From Oceanospirillum sp048268485 (GTDB lineage Bacteria > Pseudomonadota > Gammaproteobacteria > Pseudomonadales > Halomonadaceae): a DNA stretch of 64,000 nucleotides. The notes beneath the pieces were generated by a model, which saw nothing but the letters and a program-made list of their open reading frames with translations, searched no databases and had not been told where the DNA came from. Location: the NCBI GenBank assembly GCA_048268485.1, contig JBLWVL010000010.1, positions 1 to 64,000 of the forward strand. Reading direction: 5' to 3'. Both the position numbers and the translations under genes were made by a program. Positions 53,439-61,467 of the stretch are shown piece by piece (position 1 is the first letter of the stretch; every line of letters begins with the position of its first letter).

Positions 53439-53504
53439 TCTGATGCGACCAAAGTCTTAATCGCCTCGAACTAAACTCAGCTGACAATAATAAACGAGAA
53501 TTTG

Positions 53505-54023
53505 ATGCAAGCGCCTGAGCATTTTGCAGATAAACCTGGACAGGATTTCAGGGATTCAACCGATCAGACTATCAGCTCTTCTTTACAGCTTGAGCAGTAT
53601 TTACCATATCGCTTTAACCAGCTCGCAGATCAGATCAGTAGTAATCTGACTGCAGTCTACTCATCTGAGTTTGGTGTTAGTTTGTCTGAGTGGCGTATTC
53701 TGGCTTTGCTGGGGCAGCAGGCTACAATGATTTCCACGGATATTAGCCACCGTACCAAAATGGATAAGGCAAAAGTTTCCCGTGCGGTTCATAAGTTGGA
53801 TCAGGAGGGGTACCTGCATCGTGAGCGGGATGAGCAGGACCATAGAGTCAGCCATCTGAGTCTCACTCAGGCAGGTATTAAGCTGTATAACTCAATTATC
53901 CCGAAAGCCTTGGAATGGGAGAGTCGTTTGGTGGCTACTTTGGCAGAAGAGGAGCGTGTGCTGCTGCATCGTCTGATGAATAAGCTGGATAATCAAATGA
54001 GAGTGATTGGCGGAGAAAAATGA
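53505..54023 (+). CDS. MarR-family transcriptional regulator
   Basis: 172 residues from the ATG at 53505. The winged helix is visible: LSEWRILALLGQQATMISTDISHRTKMDKAKVSRAVHKLDQEGYLHRERDEQDHRVSHLSLTQAG, spread over about residues 62-126, with the wing Asp/Arg pair (DEQDHR). The helices around it form the dimer interface. Its own promoter carries inverted repeats, suggesting autorepression. Likely targets are the divergent 97-residue protein and the SulP transporter downstream. The ligand is unknown. Confidence 0.93.
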   Translation: MQAPEHFADKPGQDFRDSTDQTISSSLQLEQYLPYRFNQLADQISSNLTAVYSSEFGVSLSEWRILALLGQQATMISTDISHRTKMDKAKVSRAVHKLDQEGYLHRERDEQDHRVSHLSLTQAGIKLYNSIIPKALEWESRLVATLAEEERVLLHRLMNKLDNQMRVIGGEK

Positions 54024-54177
54024 GCCAAAGGTCTGATTTACCTTCTCACTGAACCCAAGTTATTGATTTTTTTTAAAGAGAAATGATGATCGCAAGGTGA
54101 TCTGTACCTGTTTCATGATGGGGACAGGTTTGTTTGAATATAAAAATTTGTCCAATAGAGAGCTTGATTTCAGGGGA

Positions 54178-54191
54178 ACCTGATTTCAGGT
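54178..54191. promoter_or_regulatory. Palindrome and direct repeat upstream of the SulP gene
   Basis: ACCTGA-TT-TCAGGT is a perfect palindrome. It overlaps the second copy of a TGATTTCAGG direct repeat (54165-54174 and 54181-54190). It lies about 100 bp before the transporter start and may be an operator. It differs from the repeats at the MarR promoter. Confidence 0.4.
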
Positions 54192-54292
54192 AAAGTATGC
54201 CGTGGTTGCATGGATAAGAACTATCCAGTGTAATCCTGATTTTGGCTCATTAAATACTCGCACGCTAATCTGGAATAAGAATTAGGGAACCC

Positions 54293-56437
54293 ATGTTCAC
54301 ATCTGCAATGCGTAATCTCTCATCCGGAGTGATGTTAGGTCTGATAGGTACGGTACTTTCGTTATCGTTTGCATCCTTGCTTTTTGGTGGCGGTAGTTAT
54401 AGTCAATTTCAGGCGGGTATTACCACACTGCTGATGACGGCTGTTATCGCAACACTTGCTATTGGCTTCTTTAGTTCCCGGGATGGCATGGCTGCTATCC
54501 CATTGCCAAGTGCTGTGGCAATGACTGCCGCTCTTGTTGCAGAGCAAACGATAGCCCAGCAGGATATTCGCCTGGTTATGATTTGCGGCACCTTACTGGC
54601 TGCCTTGGTGATGCTTTTGTTGGGTCAGGCGCGGTTGGGGCGCGTGATTCGTTATCTGCCTTTGCCTGTGCTGGCGGGCTTTCTAGCCGGGGTTGGTTGG
54701 CTGTTTTTCAGCGGTGGCATTCGATTGGTTCAGCCGGAGTTGCTCAGCCTTGATCTCGTGCTGAACCCTTCCGTCTGGCTGGTGGTTTTTTTTGGTGGCT
54801 TGCTGTTTTTTGCTCAGAAAAAGCTGGGCGGATCTATGGTGTTGCCAACAGGCTTTCTGATTCTTATCTTCCTGTTTAATTTGCTCGGTGCTGGCTTCCC
54901 TGAGTGGTCTGGTGGCTGGTTCTTCGATGGACGAACACTCTCTTTCTGGTCTATGAACTGGCTGCCCAGATATGATCGCATCGGGGTGTCTGACGCAATC
55001 AATTTGCCATGGGGCGGTATTTTGACACTGGCATTGATCAGTGTTTTCTCCATGTTGCTTCAGGCGACATCTCTTGAACTGGCCGTTGGGGATAGTATTG
55101 ATCTGGATAGAGAACTGAAGGTCGCATCGGGCGCTAACCTGCTGACAGGCTTGATGGGTGGTTCAGTAGCATCCTTGTCTTTAAGTCAGACCACATTGAA
55201 TCAACAGATGGGCGGGCAAGGTAAGTCTCCTGCCGTTATTGCGGCTCTCATCCTGCTGGTTTTCTGCCTTGCCGGTAGTTCTGTATGGGCTTATTTACCA
55301 TTACCTGCAGTGGCTGTAGTGTTGGTATATCAGGGGCTGATTTTTATGGATCAGTGGCTGTACCAATCCCGTAGTCGATTTGGAATGATGGATTATCAGA
55401 TTATTGCTCTGATCTTCACCGTGATCATTCTGAGTGGTTTTTTACCCGCGGTGCTGCTGGGCACCCTGATTACGATTCTGATGTTTGTCCGCCAGTACAG
55501 TCGCTTGCGGGTCATTCATCACAACACAGATGCAACAACATTGCGTAGCCGTGTGGAACGGCCTTTACGTCATAAAAAGGCACTGGAGAAATATGGCAAC
55601 CGGGTTCGGGTTGTACGCCTGAAAGGCTTTTTGTTCTTTGGCACAGCTTATACTTTGCTGGAAGAGTTGAAGACGATGCTCCAGCCTCCCTGTGTTTTTA
55701 TGATTCTTGATTTTTCGCGAGTCAGTGGCACAGATTCCTCAACAGCAAATGCGTTGCTTCGACTGCATCAGGCTTGTGTTCAGAGAAATATTATTCTGAT
55801 ATTGACAGCGGTCCCCTATGAGTTGAAACAACTGCTGGAATCCTCTGATCTGAAGATGCTTGAGGATGGCGAAGAAACTAAGCTTACAACCCGTGGGTTG
55901 ATGGATACTGTGGGCTTATTTGTTAATTGGGATCGTGCTCTTGAATGGTGTGAAAACGAGCTGATCAGCCGCTTGCCGACAAATGAGTCGGGCGAGTACA
56001 CGCTGGAGTCTGTTCTCAAAGAGCGCCTGGACCTGTTGCCCTATGAGGTGGTGCATCTGGTACGCTATTTTGAGCCGGTTGAAGCCAAAGCGGGCGAAAC
56101 CTTTATCAGGCAGGGTGATAAAGCGGACTCTCTGTATCTGATTACCAAGGGCAAAGTGGATATTGAGCTGGAGATAGGTGAAGAAAACCGTCAGCGCCTG
56201 AAAACTATGATGCCCGGAACGATTATTGGTGAAATGGGCGTTTATACCGGAGGTATACGCACTGCTTCGGCCACGGCTGTGGTGGATACTCAGCTTATGC
56301 GTTTGACGGCTAAGTCTCTGCAGGATATGGAATCCCATAATCAGCTAATGGCCGTTCGTTTGCATCGCTTCGTCGTAATGCTGTTAACCCAGCGTTTGAC
56401 TGATTCAAACAAGGTGCTTGAAGAGCTGTTCGATTAG
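54293..56437 (+). CDS. SulP-family transporter with STAS and cyclic-nucleotide-binding domains
   Basis: 714 residues. About ten to twelve hydrophobic helices (10-400) form the SulP/SLC26 transporter, with motifs IPLPSAVAMTAALVAEQT and LPLPVLAGFLAGVGWLFFSGG. A STAS domain follows (about 430-545: VVRLKGFLFFGTAYTLLEEL, ILDFSRVSGTDSSTANALLRL). The C-terminus is a cNMP-binding domain (about 590-700: VEAKAGETFIRQGDKADSLYLITKGKVDIELE and GEMGVYTGGIRTASATA). The usual phosphate-binding arginine region is near GGIRTASA. It is an inner-membrane anion transporter probably gated by a nucleotide. The anion is unknown. Confidence 0.9.
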   Translation: MFTSAMRNLSSGVMLGLIGTVLSLSFASLLFGGGSYSQFQAGITTLLMTAVIATLAIGFFSSRDGMAAIPLPSAVAMTAALVAEQTIAQQDIRLVMICGTLLAALVMLLLGQARLGRVIRYLPLPVLAGFLAGVGWLFFSGGIRLVQPELLSLDLVLNPSVWLVVFFGGLLFFAQKKLGGSMVLPTGFLILIFLFNLLGAGFPEWSGGWFFDGRTLSFWSMNWLPRYDRIGVSDAINLPWGGILTLALISVFSMLLQATSLELAVGDSIDLDRELKVASGANLLTGLMGGSVASLSLSQTTLNQQMGGQGKSPAVIAALILLVFCLAGSSVWAYLPLPAVAVVLVYQGLIFMDQWLYQSRSRFGMMDYQIIALIFTVIILSGFLPAVLLGTLITILMFVRQYSRLRVIHHNTDATTLRSRVERPLRHKKALEKYGNRVRVVRLKGFLFFGTAYTLLEELKTMLQPPCVFMILDFSRVSGTDSSTANALLRLHQACVQRNIILILTAVPYELKQLLESSDLKMLEDGEETKLTTRGLMDTVGLFVNWDRALEWCENELISRLPTNESGEYTLESVLKERLDLLPYEVVHLVRYFEPVEAKAGETFIRQGDKADSLYLITKGKVDIELEIGEENRQRLKTMMPGTIIGEMGVYTGGIRTASATAVVDTQLMRLTAKSLQDMESHNQLMAVRLHRFVVMLLTQRLTDSNKVLEELFD

Positions 56438-56460
56438 GCCTGTATCTTCTGTCAAACAGT

Positions 56461-56491
56461 AAAAATGCCGCTGATTGTGAAGCGGCATTTT
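56461..56491. terminator. Bidirectional terminator between the SulP gene and the T6SS module
   Basis: The perfect arms AAAATGCCGCT/AGCGGCATTTT surround an 8-base loop, with T-rich flanks in both directions. It sits between the convergent SulP and DUF3540 genes. Confidence 0.9.
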
Positions 56492-56515
56492 TATTGGGTA
56501 TCTCAGGGGCGGCCT

Positions 56516-57211
56516 TCAACCCATATGGATTCGCTTACCATCCACCTGTACATCTTTACGGGCTTTTATGATCGTATGCTCAGCTCTAAGCGAAGCGGTC
56601 TTGTCGACCTGTTGGATAAGGCTGCCCGCCTTTTGTACATCCTGTTCTTCAACCTTTCTGTCACTGCGTTTGAAGCGTTGCCTGAATGTGCCGGCCTTCT
56701 GTTCCGCCCAGTCACTGATCCATGATAATTTTGTGAAACGACCGTTAAACTCTGATATCTGCGTGACCAGGTCAAGTATCCGTACCCTGCTTCTAAGTGC
56801 TGCCAAACTGAAGTCTGCAGCGGTTAAGGACGTTTTTCCTGTGCTGTTAATTGCTATCTCTTCATGGCTTTCCAGTGATATTTTTTTACTGCTTTTTAGC
56901 TCAACCCCCTGGGGAAAGCTCTGCTTTGCAGGGCTTGGGTTCAGGCGGGTGAGAATATTTGTTACAAAGTAGCCCGCATCAGAATCTGCCAGAAGTACAG
57001 TGTCACCCTCTTCCGGCTGGGTATGGCAGCTGAATGCAATCTGGGCCTTAATCACTCCGGTGGGTGCTTTCAGCATCAGTTCGGCTGCATTATCTGAAGA
57101 AACTGTGATGACATCTGCTGTCATTAGCTTATTGCCATGCAATAAAACCGGATGAGCCGCTGCATGGCTATCCTTGTGTTCTGCCGAACAGTTTTCTGAG
57201 TATATTGACAT
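56516..57211 (-). CDS. DUF3540 protein, T6SS tip-associated
   Basis: 231 residues. An N-terminal OB-like part (about 30-90: ELMLKAPTGVIKAQIAFSCHTQPEEGDTVLLADSDAGYFVTNIL) is followed by alternating hydrophobic residues (SSKKISLESHEEIAINSTGKTSLTA) that look like a short beta-helix, and a helical insert. It ends in VQVDGKRIHMG. This layout resembles a miniature VgrG spike. DUF3540 genes are known beside DUF4150 and DUF2169 genes in T6SS clusters, but no biochemical role is established. It is the last gene of the module, 5 bp after DUF4150. Confidence 0.8.
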   Translation of the reverse strand: MSIYSENCSAEHKDSHAAAHPVLLHGNKLMTADVITVSSDNAAELMLKAPTGVIKAQIAFSCHTQPEEGDTVLLADSDAGYFVTNILTRLNPSPAKQSFPQGVELKSSKKISLESHEEIAINSTGKTSLTAADFSLAALRSRVRILDLVTQISEFNGRFTKLSWISDWAEQKAGTFRQRFKRSDRKVEEQDVQKAGSLIQQVDKTASLRAEHTIIKARKDVQVDGKRIHMG

Positions 57212-57216
57212 CTTGA

Positions 57217-57627
57217 TTACCCCATGAGCATAACTTTAGATTGTGCCGGTTTAATGGTGACTCCCGGAGGGCCGTTCTGAGGTGCACCATTCTGGCCGGT
57301 CATCGCGCTGAGCTTAGTTGCTGGCTGCCCTTGAATCATAACTTTCATGCTGCCCAGCATGTGGCGACATTCACTCATGATCTTACTGGAGATAAGGCCG
57401 CCGGCTACACCTGGCGTATCCCCCATGCTTAAGGGGACAAGGGTCTTCAAGGAGTGGGCGGGCATATTCATCATCATCACTTTGGTTGATGCTGTGCCGG
57501 GATTCGCCATCATACTGTTGGCCTGATTCGGAAAGGGCATAGGTATGGGGGGCGCCGGAGGTGCAGGGACTTTACACACATCGGGCATCATCATGCTCAT
57601 GGCACCCTGTTGACTGTTGGCGAACAT
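57217..57627 (-). CDS. DUF4150 (PAAR-like) protein
   Basis: 136 residues, rich in Met, Gly and Pro. DUF4150 is the PAAR-like family that sharpens the VgrG tip of the T6SS and can carry effectors. The start has the proline-rich DVCKVPAPPAPPIPMPFPNQAN; the core has VLMG-type turns (LKTLVPLSMGDTPGVAGG, then ECRHMLGSMKVMIQGQPATKLS), and it ends VTIKPAQSKVMLMG. There is no C-terminal toxin extension, so any effector must attach non-covalently or be another protein. It lies 63 bp after the second pentapeptide gene and 5 bp before DUF3540. Confidence 0.85.
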   Translation of the reverse strand: MFANSQQGAMSMMMPDVCKVPAPPAPPIPMPFPNQANSMMANPGTASTKVMMMNMPAHSLKTLVPLSMGDTPGVAGGLISSKIMSECRHMLGSMKVMIQGQPATKLSAMTGQNGAPQNGPPGVTIKPAQSKVMLMG

Positions 57628-57690
57628 ATGGAATCCTTGCTGATATACCAGTAGAGTCTTTCTGAACTTATCTTAACTGCTTTTGCTGCT

Positions 57691-58779
57691 TTAATGCTTT
57701 CTTGCCAGAGGTTTTTGCCATAACTCTGCTTTGAGTCTTTTTTCATCCGTAGGCAAGGCATCCTGTTGGTTACTACCTGTCCAGTCCGTATCTTCAACCT
57801 TTACATTATGAAGGTTGCAGCGTGTTAGTTCGCACCCTGTCAGTACCGCCTGATAAAGATTTGCGTTGCTAAGATCTGAATAGGTTAATACAGAGTTTGC
57901 AAGATTTGCTTGCTGCAGCTGCACATCCGACAGTTGACTCATTTCCAGACGGCAGTTTTTTAACTGAATCCGGTTCATCTGCGAACTTTGAAAGCTTGCC
58001 TGATCAAGCTGGCTATTATTGAGGGTCGCATCGTTCAGCTCGCACCCGGCCATTAAAGCCCCTGTCGCCTGAACCCCATTCATTTGAGCGTTATTCAGCT
58101 GGCAGCCGGAAAGATTGGTTTGAACCAGGATTGCGCCATCTGCTTTGAGGTTGTTCAGAATACAATTCATAAACTGAGTCATAGACAGATCCCGCTTTGT
58201 AAAATCAACACCTGTAAGGTCTGCTTCGGCGATCAGTAGCTTTGCCAAACTATTTTCCGTGAAAGGGAAGGGGTTCATTTTACACTGGTAAAGGCTAAGG
58301 CGCTCTGTCATCCCTTCCGTGCTGGAGCACTGGGTCAGGTCAGACTCGAAAAAGGTGGTATGCTCGAAATGGCAACCGGTGAACTGGCACTGTTCCAGGC
58401 TGTTTTGCTCAAAGGATGCGTGCAGAAAATTGGTCTTATTGAACTGGGAATGCAGCCATTTGCAGGCCAACCACTGGTTCTGTTTGAGATCGGATTCCTT
58501 AAAAAGACAGCGAGTGAACTCATTTTTCAGCCATTGGCTACTCTCAAAATCACAGAGAATAAACTGGCTATCGCTAAATTGGCAGGTGGCGAAAACGCTT
58601 TCCCGCAGATCACACTGCTCAAAGCGACACTGCTCAAACCGGCAGTTGCTGAAACGGGCTACCGCCAGGTCTGTGCTTGAAAATGTTTCTTTTTGGAAAA
58701 CCCGATCGAGGATTTCTTCATCAGATTTGATCTGGAACTGAAGCGCTTCAGTTAGCTGGGTTACGGGAGCCGTTGTCAT
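57691..58779 (-). CDS. Pentapeptide-repeat protein 2 of the T6SS module
   Basis: 362 residues from the ATG at 58777-58779, which forms an ATGA overlap with the preceding stop; a GTG at 58791 is the alternative. Almost the whole protein consists of A(D/N)LxX-like and Cys/Phe-rich pentapeptides (for example SNCRFEQCRFEQCDLRESVF, and near the end LANSVLTYSDLSNANLYQ). They should form a right-handed quadrilateral beta-helix. About 40 helical residues precede the repeats. In T6SS loci pentapeptide proteins often accompany or are fused to DUF2169. Its role as adaptor, effector or scaffold is unresolved. Confidence 0.88.
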   Translation of the reverse strand: MTTAPVTQLTEALQFQIKSDEEILDRVFQKETFSSTDLAVARFSNCRFEQCRFEQCDLRESVFATCQFSDSQFILCDFESSQWLKNEFTRCLFKESDLKQNQWLACKWLHSQFNKTNFLHASFEQNSLEQCQFTGCHFEHTTFFESDLTQCSSTEGMTERLSLYQCKMNPFPFTENSLAKLLIAEADLTGVDFTKRDLSMTQFMNCILNNLKADGAILVQTNLSGCQLNNAQMNGVQATGALMAGCELNDATLNNSQLDQASFQSSQMNRIQLKNCRLEMSQLSDVQLQQANLANSVLTYSDLSNANLYQAVLTGCELTRCNLHNVKVEDTDWTGSNQQDALPTDEKRLKAELWQKPLARKH

Positions 58780-59702
58780 GAGGGTTGCCACTCTTCCAGT
58801 TGCGTCTGATCAAGGTTTGATTTCTTAAACCCGGTTTTACCAAAAGTTGCCAGGTAAAAGTCTGCACTGTAAAGGTTGCAGGCTTCGAAATCGGTTGATC
58901 TCAGGTCCGCTTCCAGCCACAGGGTGTAGGTTAGCAGGCTGCCATAGAAATCTGCTGAGGAACAATCAGCCCTGACCCAGACGCTTCTCTCGGCACTGAC
59001 TCTGTTAAGTGAGGCTTCTGTTAACACGCAGTCACTGAAGTTGACGCTGTGAAGCTCTGCTTCATCAAAATGGGATTTGCTCAGCTTTGCTTCAGCAAAA
59101 CTGGCATTCACCAGGTAAGCGGCGGTGAAGTTTGCACCCTCCAGTTGGCAGGCGGCAAGGAAGCGAGCGTTTTCAAGGTTTGCCCGGATAAACTGACTGT
59201 GTTGCAGATTGCAGTCCAGCCAGCTGCATCTTGGGGAATAGAGCTCACGATGAATGCTTGTGGTCAGGTTACATTCCAGAAAAGAGGCGTCGCTAAGATC
59301 ACAGTGCTCGGTTTGCCAGTTACTGAAATGGGTCTGACTGAAGTTTGCTCCGACAAAGGCGTCATTTGTGTTTTTTACTCCTGTCAGCTGGCCCTCTATC
59401 CATTCACAGGCTTGCCACTGGTTTTTTTCACTTTGGCATTCTGACCAGCAGCAGCTGATAAACAAGCTATTGTTGAATTGAGTTTGAGTAAAAACACATT
59501 TTCTAAACTGACACTCATTCCACTGACTACCGGTGAGTTGTATTTCAGATAAGGTACATTCATTAAAGTGACAACGGGAGAAGCTCCAGCCTGAAAGATC
59601 AAGCTGAGTCAGGTTGATCTGATTGAGTATGGCATTTTCAAGTATGCCTTCAGCGGGCAGAGTATCGCCCTGGACCTGTTGGATAAACGCTTCAAGATTC
59701 AT
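58776..59702 (-). CDS. Pentapeptide-repeat protein 1 of the T6SS module
   Basis: 308 residues. It starts MNLEAFIQQVQGDTLPAEG, followed by continuous pentapeptide repeats (QINLTQLDLSGWSFSRCHF, then NLENARFLAACQLEGANFTA and DLRSTDFEACNLYSADFY). Many positions carry Cys or Trp instead of the usual Leu or Ala. It overlaps DUF2169 upstream (59699-59702, ATGA) and the second repeat protein downstream (58776-58779), so the three are translationally coupled, as expected for subunits of one assembly. The function is inferred only from context. Confidence 0.88.
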   Translation of the reverse strand: MNLEAFIQQVQGDTLPAEGILENAILNQINLTQLDLSGWSFSRCHFNECTLSEIQLTGSQWNECQFRKCVFTQTQFNNSLFISCCWSECQSEKNQWQACEWIEGQLTGVKNTNDAFVGANFSQTHFSNWQTEHCDLSDASFLECNLTTSIHRELYSPRCSWLDCNLQHSQFIRANLENARFLAACQLEGANFTAAYLVNASFAEAKLSKSHFDEAELHSVNFSDCVLTEASLNRVSAERSVWVRADCSSADFYGSLLTYTLWLEADLRSTDFEACNLYSADFYLATFGKTGFKKSNLDQTQLEEWQPS

Positions 59703-61465
59703 GGTTTTCCTGATAAGCCTTTTAGCAGATTTAAAATTGCCTTGGTGCCTATATCACTGGGCTGATCTAATTCACTCTTATCTCCGGGATAAGCATCATA
59801 AAGTTGAGCTAATTCCATGGACACCCGGTTGAGCTGATCTTCTACTAAAGGCTCCAGGGTCGTAAAGTCAGGGGATTGTCCGGGTTTGGCCAGTGATCTG
59901 GCAATCTCGTTATCTATAGCCGCATTGCCACTTTCAGGAATAGCGCTACTGCTTGCATCAGCTAGTTCTCCTGCACGATTAAGCTGCTCCTGTACCAAGG
60001 GGTCCGCTTCAGGATTTTCAGGGTCAGGGAGTGCCTGGTCAGGGAACAGCTGGGCTAACATCTGGTTAATCAATGCTGGAATCTGGTCTGGCTCCGCTTG
60101 TATTAGCTCATTGAGCTGCTGATCGGTCAAACCCATCGCTTCAAATTGTGTTTTTAAGGCATCCGCAACTTGCTCTGCTTGGGCGGCGGTGATCTTATCC
60201 GCTACCATTGCAGGTTTACTTGTAGTGGGGGCTTCAGTATCTGAGGTTGTGGCGTCTTTCGAACCCTGGCCGCCCCCCGCTGATTTTGCAGCGGCCACCG
60301 CCATTTTACCGGCAAGCCCTCCTGCAGCCGCCAGTGCAGCTAGGGTCAACGTTCCGGGGCGTGCAATTTCAGTTTTGTCCGGTCCGGGTATTACCAAAGG
60401 AGTTAACGGCTCTTTGACCTGTGAAGGGCGCAAAGGGCTGTAGTCAAGAATCTCTTCATCGGTAATGGTGTCGCTGCGCCTGAGGTGCAGGTGATTGGAA
60501 AAATGTTGTAGGGTACGGTTTTCAGGTTGATCGATGGCGGAATATGAGGCCAGTAGTGCCGTTACCTCGCTGCCATCGATGGAGGTGATCTCAAGTTCTG
60601 TTCGGCCGATAACAACTTGCATGTTGATATCGGGCAATAATATTAAGGTGTCGGTCACCGTCTGATGCAGAGAGGTTTGCCCCTTTATTTCTGCCAGGAA
60701 TTGCAGCTGATAGTCCGGTGTCAGACCTTCAATTTTCCGATGATGAGGATGCATATTCTCCAACAGGATCGGAGTGTTGCCAGGCACGTAGTGCTCAAAC
60801 CATTGATCTTTTGCCGCCTGCATAAAAAAATCCGGACTAAGATCACGGGCTAAGAAAGGAGCGTCATGTTCTTGCCAGAGCTCGTCATAGGTGCCCCAGA
60901 GTTTTTTGCGGGGCATCCAGTCAACAGAGGTGGCGTTAAGTCCTGCCGGTGCAGGTTTCTGATGTTTTTTTACCAGCAGTTGATCCGGGTATTCCAACTG
61001 AGGCATCGGCGTGTCGCTTTCCAGAGGGTGGCCTTTGCCTGTGGGGTTTCGATCGTCATCTTTTCCCCCGAAACCCACCTCATAGGTCAGAGGGATTTGG
61101 GTAAAAGGCTCCGGGGTTGTTGGTGTCAGGATGTTACGCCAAAGACGCTCCCCGGTAACCATGAGCTCTTTTTTGATACTGCCAACCTGTAGCAGAACGT
61201 TATCGGAACTGATCGCAAAGCCGTCGGGAGCGTAGTAATTTCCGTAGACCAAAACCTCGCCACGGGGTTTGGGGTAGCCCAGGTCAAAACATTCCGCTTT
61301 AGGAATCACCTCCATAATACCGTTCCAGGCATCCTGGGTGGAGTAGGGTTGATGGTTGTCGATGGGTGTTGCCAGCATCAGACTGACAGCCAGCCTCTGT
61401 TTGCCCTTCCAGGCGTAAGGAAGGGTTTGGATTGTAATTTCCGGCGGTGCGATCAGTTGCGTCAT
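59699..61465 (-). CDS. DUF2169 T6SS adaptor protein with long C-terminal extension
   Basis: 588 residues, 2 bp after vgrG. The DUF2169 domain (about 1-340) begins IQTLPYAWKGKQRLAVSLML and includes YGNYYAPDGFAISSDNVLLQ, TYEVGFGGKDDDRNPTGKGH and APAGLNATSVDWMPRKKLWG. In Agrobacterium a DUF2169 protein loads a DUF4150-bearing effector onto VgrG. Here a 240-residue tail follows: an Ala/Gly-rich hydrophobic stretch (LTLAALAAAGGLAGKMAVAAA), a Thr/Ser/Pro linker, and a helical part with two similar segments (DPLVQEQLNRAGELA and EPLVEDQLNRVSMELA). The tail has no recognised domain. Confidence 0.88.
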   Translation of the reverse strand: MTQLIAPPEITIQTLPYAWKGKQRLAVSLMLATPIDNHQPYSTQDAWNGIMEVIPKAECFDLGYPKPRGEVLVYGNYYAPDGFAISSDNVLLQVGSIKKELMVTGERLWRNILTPTTPEPFTQIPLTYEVGFGGKDDDRNPTGKGHPLESDTPMPQLEYPDQLLVKKHQKPAPAGLNATSVDWMPRKKLWGTYDELWQEHDAPFLARDLSPDFFMQAAKDQWFEHYVPGNTPILLENMHPHHRKIEGLTPDYQLQFLAEIKGQTSLHQTVTDTLILLPDINMQVVIGRTELEITSIDGSEVTALLASYSAIDQPENRTLQHFSNHLHLRRSDTITDEEILDYSPLRPSQVKEPLTPLVIPGPDKTEIARPGTLTLAALAAAGGLAGKMAVAAAKSAGGGQGSKDATTSDTEAPTTSKPAMVADKITAAQAEQVADALKTQFEAMGLTDQQLNELIQAEPDQIPALINQMLAQLFPDQALPDPENPEADPLVQEQLNRAGELADASSSAIPESGNAAIDNEIARSLAKPGQSPDFTTLEPLVEDQLNRVSMELAQLYDAYPGDKSELDQPSDIGTKAILNLLKGLSGKP

Positions 61466-61467
61466 AA

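Noticed and set aside
54070..54140. Terminator after the MarR gene (ACCTGT/ACAGGT)
   Set aside because: The stem is short, the loop long and the following T-run interrupted, so it was not called.
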